A stretch of DNA of 32,605 bases from Pseudomonadota bacterium. Its GTDB lineage: Bacteria; Desulfobacterota; Desulfovibrionia; Desulfovibrionales; Desulfovibrionaceae. The notes beneath the pieces were generated by a model, which was given only the letters and a program-made list of their open reading frames with translations, did not search any database and had not been told where the DNA came from. The first letter of the stretch is position 1, and the number at the start of each line of letters is the position of its first letter. The stretch lies in assembly GCA_018817515.1 (NCBI GenBank), contig JAHIUD010000038.1, positions 1 to 32,605 on the forward strand, read 5' to 3'. The position numbers and the translations under genes were made by a program. Below, in pieces: positions 24,291 to 32,605 of this stretch.

Positions 24291-24766
24291 GGAGAAATAT
24301 CTGGCGCGACGTGCTGGGCCGCTGGCTGGCCCTGGCCTTCCGGTTCTATCTGGGCGGGGTCTTTGTCTACGCCAGCGTCTACAAGATCGGCTACGCCGCG
24401 GAGTTCGCCGAGACCATCGCCAGCTATCAGCTGGTGCCCGCCCTGGCGGTCAACGCCTTTGCCCTGGCCCTGCCGTGGCTGGAGCTCATTTGCGGGGCCA
24501 TGCTGGTGGCCGGGGTGCGCGTGCGCACGGTGAGCGCCATGCTCGGCGCGCTGCTGGCGGTCTTCAGCGTGGCTGTGGTCGTGAACCTGCTGCGCGACAC
24601 GCCCATCGACTGCGGCTGCTTCAGCACCCTGGATGAGCGCATGACCTGGCTGACCTTGGTGCGCGACCTGACCTGGCTCGCCATGACCATCCACGTGTTC
24701 TTTTTTGATTCCCCCCTGGCGCTTGAGCGCCGCTACCAGAGCACACTCAAGGAGATCGAGACGTGA
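24287..24766 (+). CDS. MauE/DoxX-like membrane protein with CGC motif
   Basis: 159 residues, four membrane helices. It begins with the DoxX-like pattern FYLGGVFVYASVYKIGYAAEF, then a LPWLELICGAMLVAG helix and a loop DTPIDCGCFS with Cys109 and Cys111. MauE-family proteins carry a similar CGCFG motif and are thought to help disulfide exchange across the membrane. Its position between a rhodanese-domain protein and thiol proteins fits electron delivery to the periplasmic CNEC protein (inference). It overlaps the upstream stop (ATGA) and the downstream GTG start (GTGA). Confidence 0.82.
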   Translation: MRRNIWRDVLGRWLALAFRFYLGGVFVYASVYKIGYAAEFAETIASYQLVPALAVNAFALALPWLELICGAMLVAGVRVRTVSAMLGALLAVFSVAVVVNLLRDTPIDCGCFSTLDERMTWLTLVRDLTWLAMTIHVFFFDSPLALERRYQSTLKEIET

Positions 24767-25086
24767 GGCGGACGCTGTTTTGCGCGCTGGCACTGGCCTT
24801 GCTGTTGCTGGCCGGGTGCCGAGGCCCGGTGGAGGATCTGGTGGGCGACTACGAATCCGAGCGTCTGGACTTGAGCCCGGCCCGGCTGACCCTGCGCTCG
24901 GACGGCGGCGGCTCGCTCACCGTTGGTGCGGAGGAGGCTCCCTTCCGTTGGGAGGTGCGCGATGAAGGCCAGGTGGTGCTGCACACGCGCCAGGGCGGCG
25001 TCATCTCCGCGCGGCGGGGCCGGGGCATGCTGGAGCTGGAAATGCCCGGCGCGGGCAAGCAGGTGTTCCGCAAGGCCGCGAAATAG
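24763..25086 (+). CDS. Small lipoprotein, last gene of the redox operon
   Basis: 107 residues from GTG at 24763-24765 (AAGGAG ahead). The signal peptide ends in LLAGC with Cys19 lipidated. The mature part is about 85 residues of beta-rich sequence with LTLRSDGGGSLTV, FRWEVRDEGQVVLHT and a basic tail. I do not recognise a family. It resembles the small beta-sheet lipoproteins that shield or regulate envelope complexes, but this is only a structural impression. Start overlaps the MauE-like stop (GTGA), so it is coupled to that gene. Confidence 0.7.
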   Translation: MRRTLFCALALALLLLAGCRGPVEDLVGDYESERLDLSPARLTLRSDGGGSLTVGAEEAPFRWEVRDEGQVVLHTRQGGVISARRGRGMLELEMPGAGKQVFRKAAK

Positions 25087-25124
25087 CCCGCCAGACCATG
25101 CCCGGGCGGGCATGACGACGGCAT

Positions 25125-25165
25125 AAAAAAGGCCGGAGCAGGGGACTTCCCCGCTCCGGCCTTTG
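25125..25165. terminator. Bidirectional terminator between redox operon and fdhE
   Basis: Stem GGCCGGAGC (25131-25139) with GCTCCGGCC (25153-25161) is extended by GGGG/CCCC. On the minus strand it ends in TTTTTT for fdhE; on the plus strand it ends in TTT for the lipoprotein gene. Confidence 0.92.
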
Positions 25166-25180
25166 TGCTTTCGATGTGGA

Positions 25181-26068
25181 CTAGAAGCCCCAGGCCGAGA
25201 GGGTGGGGCGCTTGTACCCCTGGCCTTGGGCCAGCACATCCAGGGCCACGGTGGCCATGTCGTCGAGGCAGGGCAGCAGGCCCTTGTCCAGCTCGCGGAA
25301 GTCCAGCGTCTTGACGTACATGGAGCAGGTTTCGCACACGCCGACAACCACGCCGGGGTACTCCTCCACGCGGAAGAGCTTGAGCTTGGCCGTGTCGGTC
25401 TCGTCGCAGTAGGGGCAGGAGATGCGCCGGATGCGGTGCTCGAACCCGCAGAAGGAGCAGGATCCGAAGCGCAGGCCTTCCTTCTGGCGCAGGAAGCTGA
25501 TGTAGGGCAGGCTGCCGCAGAGCGGGCAGTGGCCGTGCTCGTGGGGGAGGTTTTCGGGCAGGCGCTCGGCCAGGGCCAGGGCTGCGGCGTTCAGGCTGGG
25601 CCAGAGCGCGGAGGCGGCCAGGAAGCTCAGCGCCCGGGGGCTCTCCGGCAGGCGCTGGCGCCAGGCCGCAAAGAGCGTGTCGTCTCCGGCTGGCAGGGCG
25701 CGCAACGCCTGTGCCGGGTCGAGCTCGCCGGAGGCGATGGCCGCGCGCAGGGTGTCCGCCGCGTGGCTTGCCGCGCCGCCTGTGCCCCCCAGGATGTCCA
25801 GCAGGATGGGGAACAGACTCAAGGCCTGGTCCAGGTCATGGGGAAAGGTTTCGCGCAGGATGAGCGGGCTGCCTGCGAACATGGCCTCGGGCGTGGCGCA
25901 GGAAGAAGGGTCGGGCAGGGTGACGAGGGCTTCGTCTCGCGCCCTCATCTGCACGGGCAGCACCTGCTCCACCAGGTTCACCAGTTCCTCTGGCAGTATG
26001 TCCGTGGCGCGGATGTCCGCCATTTTGCTTTCCATGAGTCGAACAAATACCTGATCGTCAGCGTGCAT
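25181..26068 (-). CDS. fdhE: Formate dehydrogenase accessory protein FdhE
   Basis: 295 residues from ATG at 26066-26068, with AAGGACGG ahead (a TTG start 30 bases further up is less likely). Cytoplasmic zinc or iron-binding maturation factor of respiratory formate dehydrogenases. Four Cys pairs are visible in the C-terminal half: HCPLCG, SCSFCG, SCPYCD and VCETCS, the family hallmark. The N-terminal half is helical. It probably acts on the FdhAB enzyme encoded at 11938-15725, although the two genes are about 9 kb apart. It stands alone between a bidirectional terminator and a divergent HPt gene. Confidence 0.93.
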   Translation of the reverse strand: MHADDQVFVRLMESKMADIRATDILPEELVNLVEQVLPVQMRARDEALVTLPDPSSCATPEAMFAGSPLILRETFPHDLDQALSLFPILLDILGGTGGAASHAADTLRAAIASGELDPAQALRALPAGDDTLFAAWRQRLPESPRALSFLAASALWPSLNAAALALAERLPENLPHEHGHCPLCGSLPYISFLRQKEGLRFGSCSFCGFEHRIRRISCPYCDETDTAKLKLFRVEEYPGVVVGVCETCSMYVKTLDFRELDKGLLPCLDDMATVALDVLAQGQGYKRPTLSAWGF

Positions 26069-26256
26069 TGGACCGTCCTTTGGGAAATTGGCTGGCAAGT
26101 GCCTGCGTCCTGGATCACCCTATCCGTCCCGGCTGGCGGATGCAACAATGAGCTTGATTTTATCGTTCTGGCACTTGCGCGCCGTTTCGCGGGGGGATAT
26201 AGAATGTGCAAGTAACCGCCGCTGAAGTTGATTCTCCGGCAAGGCCAGGGGGGGAC

Positions 26257-26658
26257 ATGGGCGCAACCAGTGCTCTGACAGGAATAAATTTGGCGTCGCT
26301 GCAGGACGCTTTTTCGGGGAGTGAGGACATCCTCCAACAAATGCTTGGCCTTTTCGAGGTTCAGGCCCGCGAGCGCATGGCGCAGTTGCGGGTGTCCCTG
26401 GCGGCCTGGGATGTCACGACCGCGCGCCAGTGCCTGCATTCGCTTGTGAACATTGCCGGCGCGGTGCACGCCTACGGCATGTCCGAGCAGACCAAGGCCC
26501 TGGGCGACGCGGTCAAGCACGATGACCGCCTCATGTCCGACCAGCTGCTTGCGGCCCTGACGCGCGAGGCCGATCTGGTCCTGCGCCAGACCAGCGCCCT
26601 CCTGGTGGCTCTGGCCAAGGCCCCGGCCAGTGTCTGGAGCGTGGTCCTGCCGGACTAG
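26257..26658 (+). CDS. HPt-like phosphotransfer protein with altered motif
   Basis: 133 residues from ATG at 26257 (AGGGGGGGAC ahead; an earlier GTG at 26206 lacks a good site). An all-helical protein with the HPt layout: ILQQMLGLFEVQARERMAQL, then CLHSLVNIAGAVHAYGM. The histidine of the motif is His61. Canonical HPt motifs read His-x-Leu-Lys-Gly; here the Lys-Gly is Val-Asn, so function as a phosphorelay is less certain. It could accept a phosphate from an orphan receiver, perhaps the REC-STAS protein at 21224, but nothing links them directly. It is divergent from fdhE. Confidence 0.75.
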   Translation: MGATSALTGINLASLQDAFSGSEDILQQMLGLFEVQARERMAQLRVSLAAWDVTTARQCLHSLVNIAGAVHAYGMSEQTKALGDAVKHDDRLMSDQLLAALTREADLVLRQTSALLVALAKAPASVWSVVLPD

Positions 26659-26678
26659 TCCGCACCCTTCAAGACAGG

Positions 26679-26734
26679 AACCGCCCGGCCCAGCCAGGCC
26701 CGCTGCTGCGGGAACCTGACCGGACCGGGCGGTT
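26679..26734. terminator. Bidirectional terminator between HPt gene and icd
   Basis: Ten-pair stem AACCGCCCGG (26679-26688) with CCGGGCGGTT (26725-26734), loop of 36 bases that itself has pairing potential. Short T-rich ends on both strands. Confidence 0.75.
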
Positions 26735-26752
26735 TGTCGTTTCAATCATCCG

Positions 26753-27904
<1,152 letters not shown>

Positions 27905-28217
27905 CGTGAATGCCTCCCGAACAAAATTCGCGCGTTATCGCCCCTGGGGGCCAGCCGTCGCGTCACCTCTGATAGCCGGGGTTCTGCCCGGAGGCAAGGG
28001 CCGCGTGCGCAGGCGAGTAAACGCTCGCCTTGACAATTGCCCGTGGCGCAAGTACGCACTCACCATCCCAAAGAAGGGTTGCCCCATGCGCCTGTCTGGT
28101 CCGCCAGGCCGCCCTGGAGCACAGCTCCGGGCCGCTGAGGCGTTCCGCCGCCCGGGAGCGCAGCGTACATTCAGGGCCAGGCGCCAGCGCCAGCCCAGCA
28201 CCAGAAGGAGACTTGCC
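27905..28217. promoter_or_regulatory. Divergent control region of icd and trpB2
   Basis: 313 bases without a gene. For trpB2 a perfect TTGACA (28030-28035) with a 17-base spacer leads to a weak TACGCA (28053-28058), giving a leader of about 150 bases. A six-base dyad GGCGAG (28012-28017) and CTCGCC (28024-28029) abuts the -35 and could be an operator. For icd, a possible minus-strand TTGCCT with TATCAG 17 bases later lies near 27970-28000. No T box or tryptophan-rich leader peptide was seen. Confidence 0.45.
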
Positions 28218-29564
28218 GTGGATACCAGAATCAATCTGCCCCAGTCCGAGATGCCGACACAATGGTACAACGCTCTGCCCGACCTGCCGACCCCGCTGGC
28301 CCCGCCGCTCGACCCGGCCACCCAGAAGCCCCTGACCCCGGAAGCCCTGGAGCCCATCTTCGCCAAGGCCCTGATCGAGCAGGAGATGAGCCCGGACCGC
28401 TGGATACCCATCCCCGGGCCCGTGCTCGACGTGTACCGCCTGTACAGGCCCACGCCGCTGGTGCGCGCCAAGAAGCTTGAGGAAGCCATCGGCTCCAAGT
28501 GCCGCATCTATTATAAGAACGAGTCCGTGTCGCCCGCCGGGTCGCACAAGCCCAATACGTCCATTCCGCAGGTGTACTACAACAAGCGCGAGGGCGTGCG
28601 CCGCCTGTCCACCGAGACCGGCGCGGGCCAGTGGGGCACGGCGCTGTCCTTCGCCTGCAGCCAGTTCGACATGGTTTGCACCGTGTACATGGTCAAGGTC
28701 AGCTACGAGCAGAAGCCCTACCGCAAGATCCTCATCAACACCTACGGAGGGGAGATCTTCGCCTCCCCGTCCATGCAGACCAACACCGGCCGCGCCATGC
28801 TGGCCAAGGACCCGGACTGCAAGGGCAGCCTGGGCCTGGCCATCTCCGAGGCCGTGGAGGACGCCGCCACCCACGCTGACACCAACTACACCCTGGGCAG
28901 CGTGCTGAACCACGTGCTGCTGCACCAGTCCATCGTGGGCCTGGAGACCGAACAGCAGCTCAAGATGATCGGCGAGAAGCCGGATTACCTTGTGGGCTGC
29001 GTTGGCGGCGGGTCGAACTTCGGCGGGCTGGTGCTGCCGTTCTTGCCGCGCAAGCTCGCGGGTGAAAACATCACCTTCGTGGCCGCCGAGCCCAAGGCCT
29101 GCCCCACGCTGACGCGCGGAGCCTACCGCTATGATTACGGCGACATGGCCCGGCTGACCCCGCTGATGAAGATGCACACCCTCGGCCACGCCTTCATGCC
29201 TGCGCCCATCCACGCGGGCGGCCTGCGCTACCATGGCGACGCGCCCATCGTCTGCAACCTCATGGCCGAGGGCCTTGTGGACGCCCGCGCCTACTACCAG
29301 AAGGAATGCTTCGAGGCGGCCCAGCTGTTCCTCAAGACCGAGGGCTTCCTGCCCGCGCCGGAGACCAGCCACGCCATCTTAAGCGCCATCGACGTGGCCA
29401 AGACCGCCAAGCCCGGCTCCACCGTCGTCTTCCTGTACTCCGGCCACGGCATGCTCGACTTGGGCTCTTACGACGCCTACCTGCGCGGCGATTTGACCAA
29501 CTTCGAGCTGCCGCAGGAGGACATCGACAGCGCGTTGTCCCTGTGCCCGAACATCGGGGGCTAG
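28218..29564 (+). CDS. trpB: Tryptophan synthase beta chain, TrpB2 type
   Basis: 448 residues from GTG at 28218-28220 (AAGGAG seven bases ahead). The long form with an extra N-terminal segment is typical of TrpB2, usually encoded without trpA, and that is the case here. The PLP lysine is Lys111 in AGSHKPNTS; the phosphate-binding loop is [22 protein letters not shown] and [14 protein letters not shown] follow family order. It makes tryptophan from serine and indole and may salvage free indole. Longer upstream open frame is noncoding leader. A strong terminator follows. Confidence 0.95.
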   Translation: MDTRINLPQSEMPTQWYNALPDLPTPLAPPLDPATQKPLTPEALEPIFAKALIEQEMSPDRWIPIPGPVLDVYRLYRPTPLVRAKKLEEAIGSKCRIYYKNESVSPAGSHKPNTSIPQVYYNKREGVRRLSTETGAGQWGTALSFACSQFDMVCTVYMVKVSYEQKPYRKILINTYGGEIFASPSMQTNTGRAMLAKDPDCKGSLGLAISEAVEDAATHADTNYTLGSVLNHVLLHQSIVGLETEQQLKMIGEKPDYLVGCVGGGSNFGGLVLPFLPRKLAGENITFVAAEPKACPTLTRGAYRYDYGDMARLTPLMKMHTLGHAFMPAPIHAGGLRYHGDAPIVCNLMAEGLVDARAYYQKECFEAAQLFLKTEGFLPAPETSHAILSAIDVAKTAKPGSTVVFLYSGHGMLDLGSYDAYLRGDLTNFELPQEDIDSALSLCPNIGG

Positions 29565-29589
29565 CTGCCCGGGCGAAACGCGAACGCAA

Positions 29590-29616
29590 AGGGGGCCGCA
29601 AGGCCCCCCTTTTTTA
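29590..29616 (+). terminator. Terminator of trpB2
   Basis: Stem GGGGGCC (29591-29597), tetraloop GCAA, stem GGCCCCC, then CTTTTTT. Lies 26 bases after the stop codon. Confidence 0.95.
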
Positions 29617-29659
29617 TGACGCCGGGAGGCGCACACCTCCGCCGGGCTGCCAAGTATTC

Positions 29660-29688
29660 TTGACACAGCCTCTCGCTTTTGGGCAGAT
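29660..29688 (+). promoter_or_regulatory. Putative promoter of the antiporter gene
   Basis: TTGACA at 29660-29665, 17-base spacer, GCAGAT at 29683-29688. The -10 is weak and lies only a few bases before the ATG at 29694, so transcripts from it would be nearly leaderless. Confidence 0.35.
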
Positions 29689-29693
29689 CAGGC

Positions 29694-31700
29694 ATGGACC
29701 TTTCACTGCTGTCTGAAATTCTGGTCATCTTCGGCCTGTCCGTCGGCGTCATCTTCCTCTGCCACAAGGTGCGCGTGCCGCCCATTGTGGGCTTTCTGCT
29801 TACAGGTGTCATCGCCGGACCGTATGGGCTGGGGCTGGTCAGCGCAGTGCACGAGGTCGAGCTTTTGGCCGAGGTGGGCGTGGTGTTGCTGCTGTTCACC
29901 ATCGGTCTGGAGTTGTCCACCGCCGAACTCGTGCGCATGAGGAAGAACGTGCTGCTGGGCGGCGGCTCCCAGGTGCTGCTGACCATCCTGGCCTTTGGCG
30001 CATTCGCCCTGGCAATGGGGCAGAGCGGCCCACAGTCTGTGTTCGCAGGGTTCCTTGCCGCGCTCTCGTCCACGGCCATCGTCCTCAAGCTCTTGCAGCA
30101 GCGCGCTGAGATGGACAGCGCGCATGGTCGCATCACCTTGTCCATCCTCATCTTTCAGGACCTTGTCATCGTGCCCATGGTGCTTGTGGTACCGCTTCTG
30201 GCGGGGGGATCGAATGCGGGCGGCCTGCCCTTCCTGTGGCCGCTGGCGAAGGGCGTGGGCATGGTGGCCCTGGTGTTCCTGCTGGCGCGCAAGGTCGTGC
30301 CGTGGCTGCTGCACCGCATCGTGCAGACCAGGAGCCGTGAACTCTTTCTCATAAGCACCCTGGCCCTGTGTCTGGCCACGGCATTTCTCACCTCCAGCAT
30401 CGGCCTGTCGTTGTCCCTCGGCGCGTTTCTGGCCGGGCTCATCATCTCCGAATCCGAATACAGCCTGAGCGCCATGGAGGGCATCCTGCCCTTCCGCGAC
30501 GTGTTCACCAGCCTGTTTTTCGTTTCCGTGGGCATGCTTTTCGATGCGGGCTTTCTCTTCACGAATTTTACCCAGGTGGCTGCGGCCACAGGGGCTGTGC
30601 TGGTGATCAAGGCCCTTGTGGCCGGGCTGGCCGCCTACATCCTGGGCTTTCCGGTGCGGCCCGCCGTGCTGGTGGGCCTGGCCCTGTGCCAGGTGGGCGA
30701 GTTCTCCTTCGTGCTGGCCAAGGTCGGAATGGCCCAGGGGCTCATGAACGCCGCCAACTATCAACTGTTTCTGGCCGCCAGCATCATGACCATGGGGCTG
30801 ACTCCGCCGCTTATGGCCCTTGCGCCGCGCCTGGGCCAGTGGGTGAGCGAATTGCCTGTGTTTGCGCGGATGCCCAAGCGGCCTTTCGAGAAGGAGATGG
30901 AGCAGGCCGCCGCCCCGGTTGACATGGCGGACCACCTGATCATCGTCGGTTTCGGCGTGGGCGGCAGGCATCTGGCCCAGGCCGCCAAATCCTTTGGCAT
31001 CGGCTACCGCGTGGTGGAGATGAACCCGGACACCGTGCGCCAGAGTTCCGCCGAGGGCGAACCCATCATGTACGGGGACGCCAGTCAGACGGCGGTGCTC
31101 AGGCATGTGGGCGTGGAGCGCGCGCGGGTGCTGGCCGTGGTCGTTTCCGATCCCGTGTCCGTCCGCAGCATCACCGATGCCGCGCGCAGGCTGAACCCCT
31201 CGCTGCACATCATCACGCGCACGCGTTTCCAAAGTGAGATCGGACCGCTGATGGACCTGGGGGCAAGCGACGTGGTGCCGGAGGAGTACGAGACCTCCAT
31301 CGAGATCTTCACGCGGGTCATGATGCGCTATCTGGTGCCGCGCGCGGACATTGTGCGCTTCACCGCGAGCGTGCGCTCCGAGGGCTACGAGCTGTTGCGC
31401 AGCGTGGAGCTGCGCGGCGATTCCTTTTGCGCGCTGAACCGCCAGTTTCCGGACATGGACTTGAGCGTCATGACGGTGGAGTCCGGGTCAGCCCTGGACG
31501 GGCAGACACTGGAGGAGTCTGGTCTGCGGCGCACCCATGGGCTGACCGTGGTAGCCGTGGGGCGCGGCGGCGAGGTCATGGCCAATCCCGACGGCACCCT
31601 GCGCCTGCTGGCCGGGGACATGGCCTACGTGTTCGGCCCACATGTGGACATTGCGGCCAAAGCCGACTTGTTCACCGCCTGCGCCAGGCCTTGGGAGTAA
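29694..31700 (+). CDS. CPA2-type cation/proton antiporter with RCK domains (KefB/KefC-like)
   Basis: 668 residues from ATG 29694; a TTG 15 bases upstream is in frame but has no better site. About 12 membrane helices fill residues 1-385, with family features PPIVGFLLTGVIAGPYGLG, LFTIGLELS and SLGAFLAGLIISESEY. An NAD-binding RCK/TrkA-N domain begins at LIIVGFGVGGRHLAQAA (about 410-425), and a TrkA-C domain fills the last 90 residues. It should exchange K+ or Na+ for protons, gated by nucleotide binding. It is monocistronic; the next gene converges from the right. Confidence 0.92.
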   Translation: MDLSLLSEILVIFGLSVGVIFLCHKVRVPPIVGFLLTGVIAGPYGLGLVSAVHEVELLAEVGVVLLLFTIGLELSTAELVRMRKNVLLGGGSQVLLTILAFGAFALAMGQSGPQSVFAGFLAALSSTAIVLKLLQQRAEMDSAHGRITLSILIFQDLVIVPMVLVVPLLAGGSNAGGLPFLWPLAKGVGMVALVFLLARKVVPWLLHRIVQTRSRELFLISTLALCLATAFLTSSIGLSLSLGAFLAGLIISESEYSLSAMEGILPFRDVFTSLFFVSVGMLFDAGFLFTNFTQVAAATGAVLVIKALVAGLAAYILGFPVRPAVLVGLALCQVGEFSFVLAKVGMAQGLMNAANYQLFLAASIMTMGLTPPLMALAPRLGQWVSELPVFARMPKRPFEKEMEQAAAPVDMADHLIIVGFGVGGRHLAQAAKSFGIGYRVVEMNPDTVRQSSAEGEPIMYGDASQTAVLRHVGVERARVLAVVVSDPVSVRSITDAARRLNPSLHIITRTRFQSEIGPLMDLGASDVVPEEYETSIEIFTRVMMRYLVPRADIVRFTASVRSEGYELLRSVELRGDSFCALNRQFPDMDLSVMTVESGSALDGQTLEESGLRRTHGLTVVAVGRGGEVMANPDGTLRLLAGDMAYVFGPHVDIAAKADLFTACARPWE

Positions 31701-31724
31701 GCGCCAGGGCTGTGGCCTAGTGCG

Positions 31725-32605
31725 TCAGGAGTGCCCCTGCAGCCGCGCAGCCAGTCCCAGGACCTCGCGCGCTGTTTCGCGCAGGGCGTGATAGAACGAG
31801 TAGAAGTGCATGACCTCGTCCAGGTCGTAGTCGGCGATGACGCGTTCGCCGCGCAGTTCCAGCAGCTTGTCGTCCGTGGCCTTCAGGGCGCGCTCCAGCC
31901 GGGCCTGGCTCTCGGCCAGCTCCACGGTGGCAAAGGCCTGGGGGCCGTTCTTGGCGTCGGATACGATGGGGCCCAGGTCGAGCAGCAGCGCGTGCACGCT
32001 TGCGCCCAGCTCAGACAGCTCTTCCGGCAGGTGGCGGTGGAAGCCCTCGGGCGGCGCGTCCTTGATGGCGTGGTCCATGCTGCGCAGGTTCTCGGCCATG
32101 CGCTCCAGGGTCTGGAGCAGGTCGACCAGGCGTTCGCGCTGGGCCGAGGTGCCGGGCTCGCGCCGGGCCGCGGCCAGAAGCTGGCGGTTCTTCAGCGACA
32201 GGCGCAGGGCCGAGTCCTTCAGGTGGAAGATGCGCTGGTGGTTGTACTGGCCGGACATGCGGCTGTCCATGAGCGCGGCCAGGAGCCCGGCCAGGCCCTC
32301 CAGTCCTTTGCCCGCGCCGAAGCGCAACAGCACGCGCGCGCGTGAGGGCCAGGCCAGGGACACGCACAGCGCCACCACGATGCCGAAGCCGACTTCCAGG
32401 AAGCGGTTGGCGCCGATGGTGAAGGCGTTGCCGCCGATGGCGTGCAGGCTGATGACGATGGCCGCCGTGAGCCCGGCCAGGCGGAAGTTTTCATTGAGCC
32501 CGGCCAGGATGGCGCAGACGAAGATGGTGGCGAACATGGCCAGGGTCAGGGTGCTGAAGCCCGGTCCGAAGGCAAGTTCGGCCAGGGTGGCGGCCAGCGC
32601 GCCCA
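31725..32605 (-). CDS. FUSC/aromatic-acid-exporter-like membrane protein, 5' end cut by window edge
   Basis: The frame is open to the window edge, so only the last 292 residues are seen. They start with a hydrophobic stretch (FGPGFSTLTLAMFATIFVCAILAG) and two further helices (LAGLTAAIVISLHAIGG, FLEVGFGIVVALCVSLAWP). A long helical, charged cytoplasmic part follows with several Leu-rich heptads. The pattern agrees with FUSC or aromatic-acid-exporter proteins that export small hydrophobic acids, but only this portion supports it. It converges on the antiporter gene with a 24-base gap and no clear terminator. Confidence 0.7.
   Translation of the reverse strand, partial: GALAATLAELAFGPGFSTLTLAMFATIFVCAILAGLNENFRLAGLTAAIVISLHAIGGNAFTIGANRFLEVGFGIVVALCVSLAWPSRARVLLRFGAGKGLEGLAGLLAALMDSRMSGQYNHQRIFHLKDSALRLSLKNRQLLAAARREPGTSAQRERLVDLLQTLERMAENLRSMDHAIKDAPPEGFHRHLPEELSELGASVHALLLDLGPIVSDAKNGPQAFATVELAESQARLERALKATDDKLLELRGERVIADYDLDEVMHFYSFYHALRETAREVLGLAARLQGHS

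Noticed and set aside
27906-28217. N-terminal extension of TrpB2 by 104 residues
   Set aside because: The residues are Arg/Pro-rich noncoding translation; a GTG with AAGGAG at 28218 gives the normal TrpB2 N-terminus.

Overview
The window is about 65% GC, densely coded, and reads like a chromosome segment of a sulfate-reducing deltaproteobacterium of the Desulfovibrio type (Desulfovibrionales). The best evidence for this is a periplasmic two-subunit selenocysteine formate dehydrogenase whose beta subunit has ligands for three Fe-S clusters. A FeoAB system with a Cys-rich partner, a TrpB2-type tryptophan synthase beta chain and many periplasmic thiol-redox proteins fit the same picture. I see no tRNA, rRNA, CRISPR array, phage or intact insertion sequence. 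The taxonomic call is inference from gene content.

Layout. 1-1882 (minus): a ferrous-iron operon, Cys-rich membrane protein, feoA, feoB (feoB runs off the left edge). 2081-2374 (plus): a small two-helix membrane protein. 2425-3990 (minus): a DUF3298-like lipoprotein. 4120-6547 (minus): a polar amino-acid ABC importer, with strong hairpins between the binding-protein gene and the permease gene. 6894-9430 (plus): an AI-2E-family membrane protein translationally coupled to mltA. 9504-10460 (minus): ribB under an FMN riboswitch, with its ribosome-binding site inside a small hairpin.

10564-26068 is the most interesting part, a redox island in two divergent arms. The minus arm reads: TlpA-like protein (CPPC), a degenerate IS1595-type transposase-like protein, an 80-aa protein, the selenocysteine formate dehydrogenase alpha subunit (in-frame TGA at 15132-15134), the beta subunit, a second TlpA-like protein (CPRC) and an exported peroxiredoxin with a single cysteine. 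The plus arm (17867-25086) is a tight seven-gene operon: a branched-chain-type binding lipoprotein without permeases, a histidine kinase with a four-cysteine insert after its HAMP domain, a receiver-STAS fusion, a third TlpA-like protein (CNEC), a GAF-GAF-membrane-rhodanese protein whose rhodanese lacks the cysteine, a MauE/DoxX-like protein with a CGC motif, and a small lipoprotein. I infer an envelope redox or ligand-sensing system next to periplasmic formate oxidation. fdhE, for formate dehydrogenase maturation, follows on the opposite strand.

26257-32605: an orphan HPt-like protein, icd (minus), trpB2 (plus), a KefB/KefC-type cation/proton antiporter with RCK domains (plus), and the C-terminal part of a FUSC/aromatic-acid-exporter-like protein that runs off the right edge (minus). 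Most units end in clear GC-rich hairpins with a T tract.
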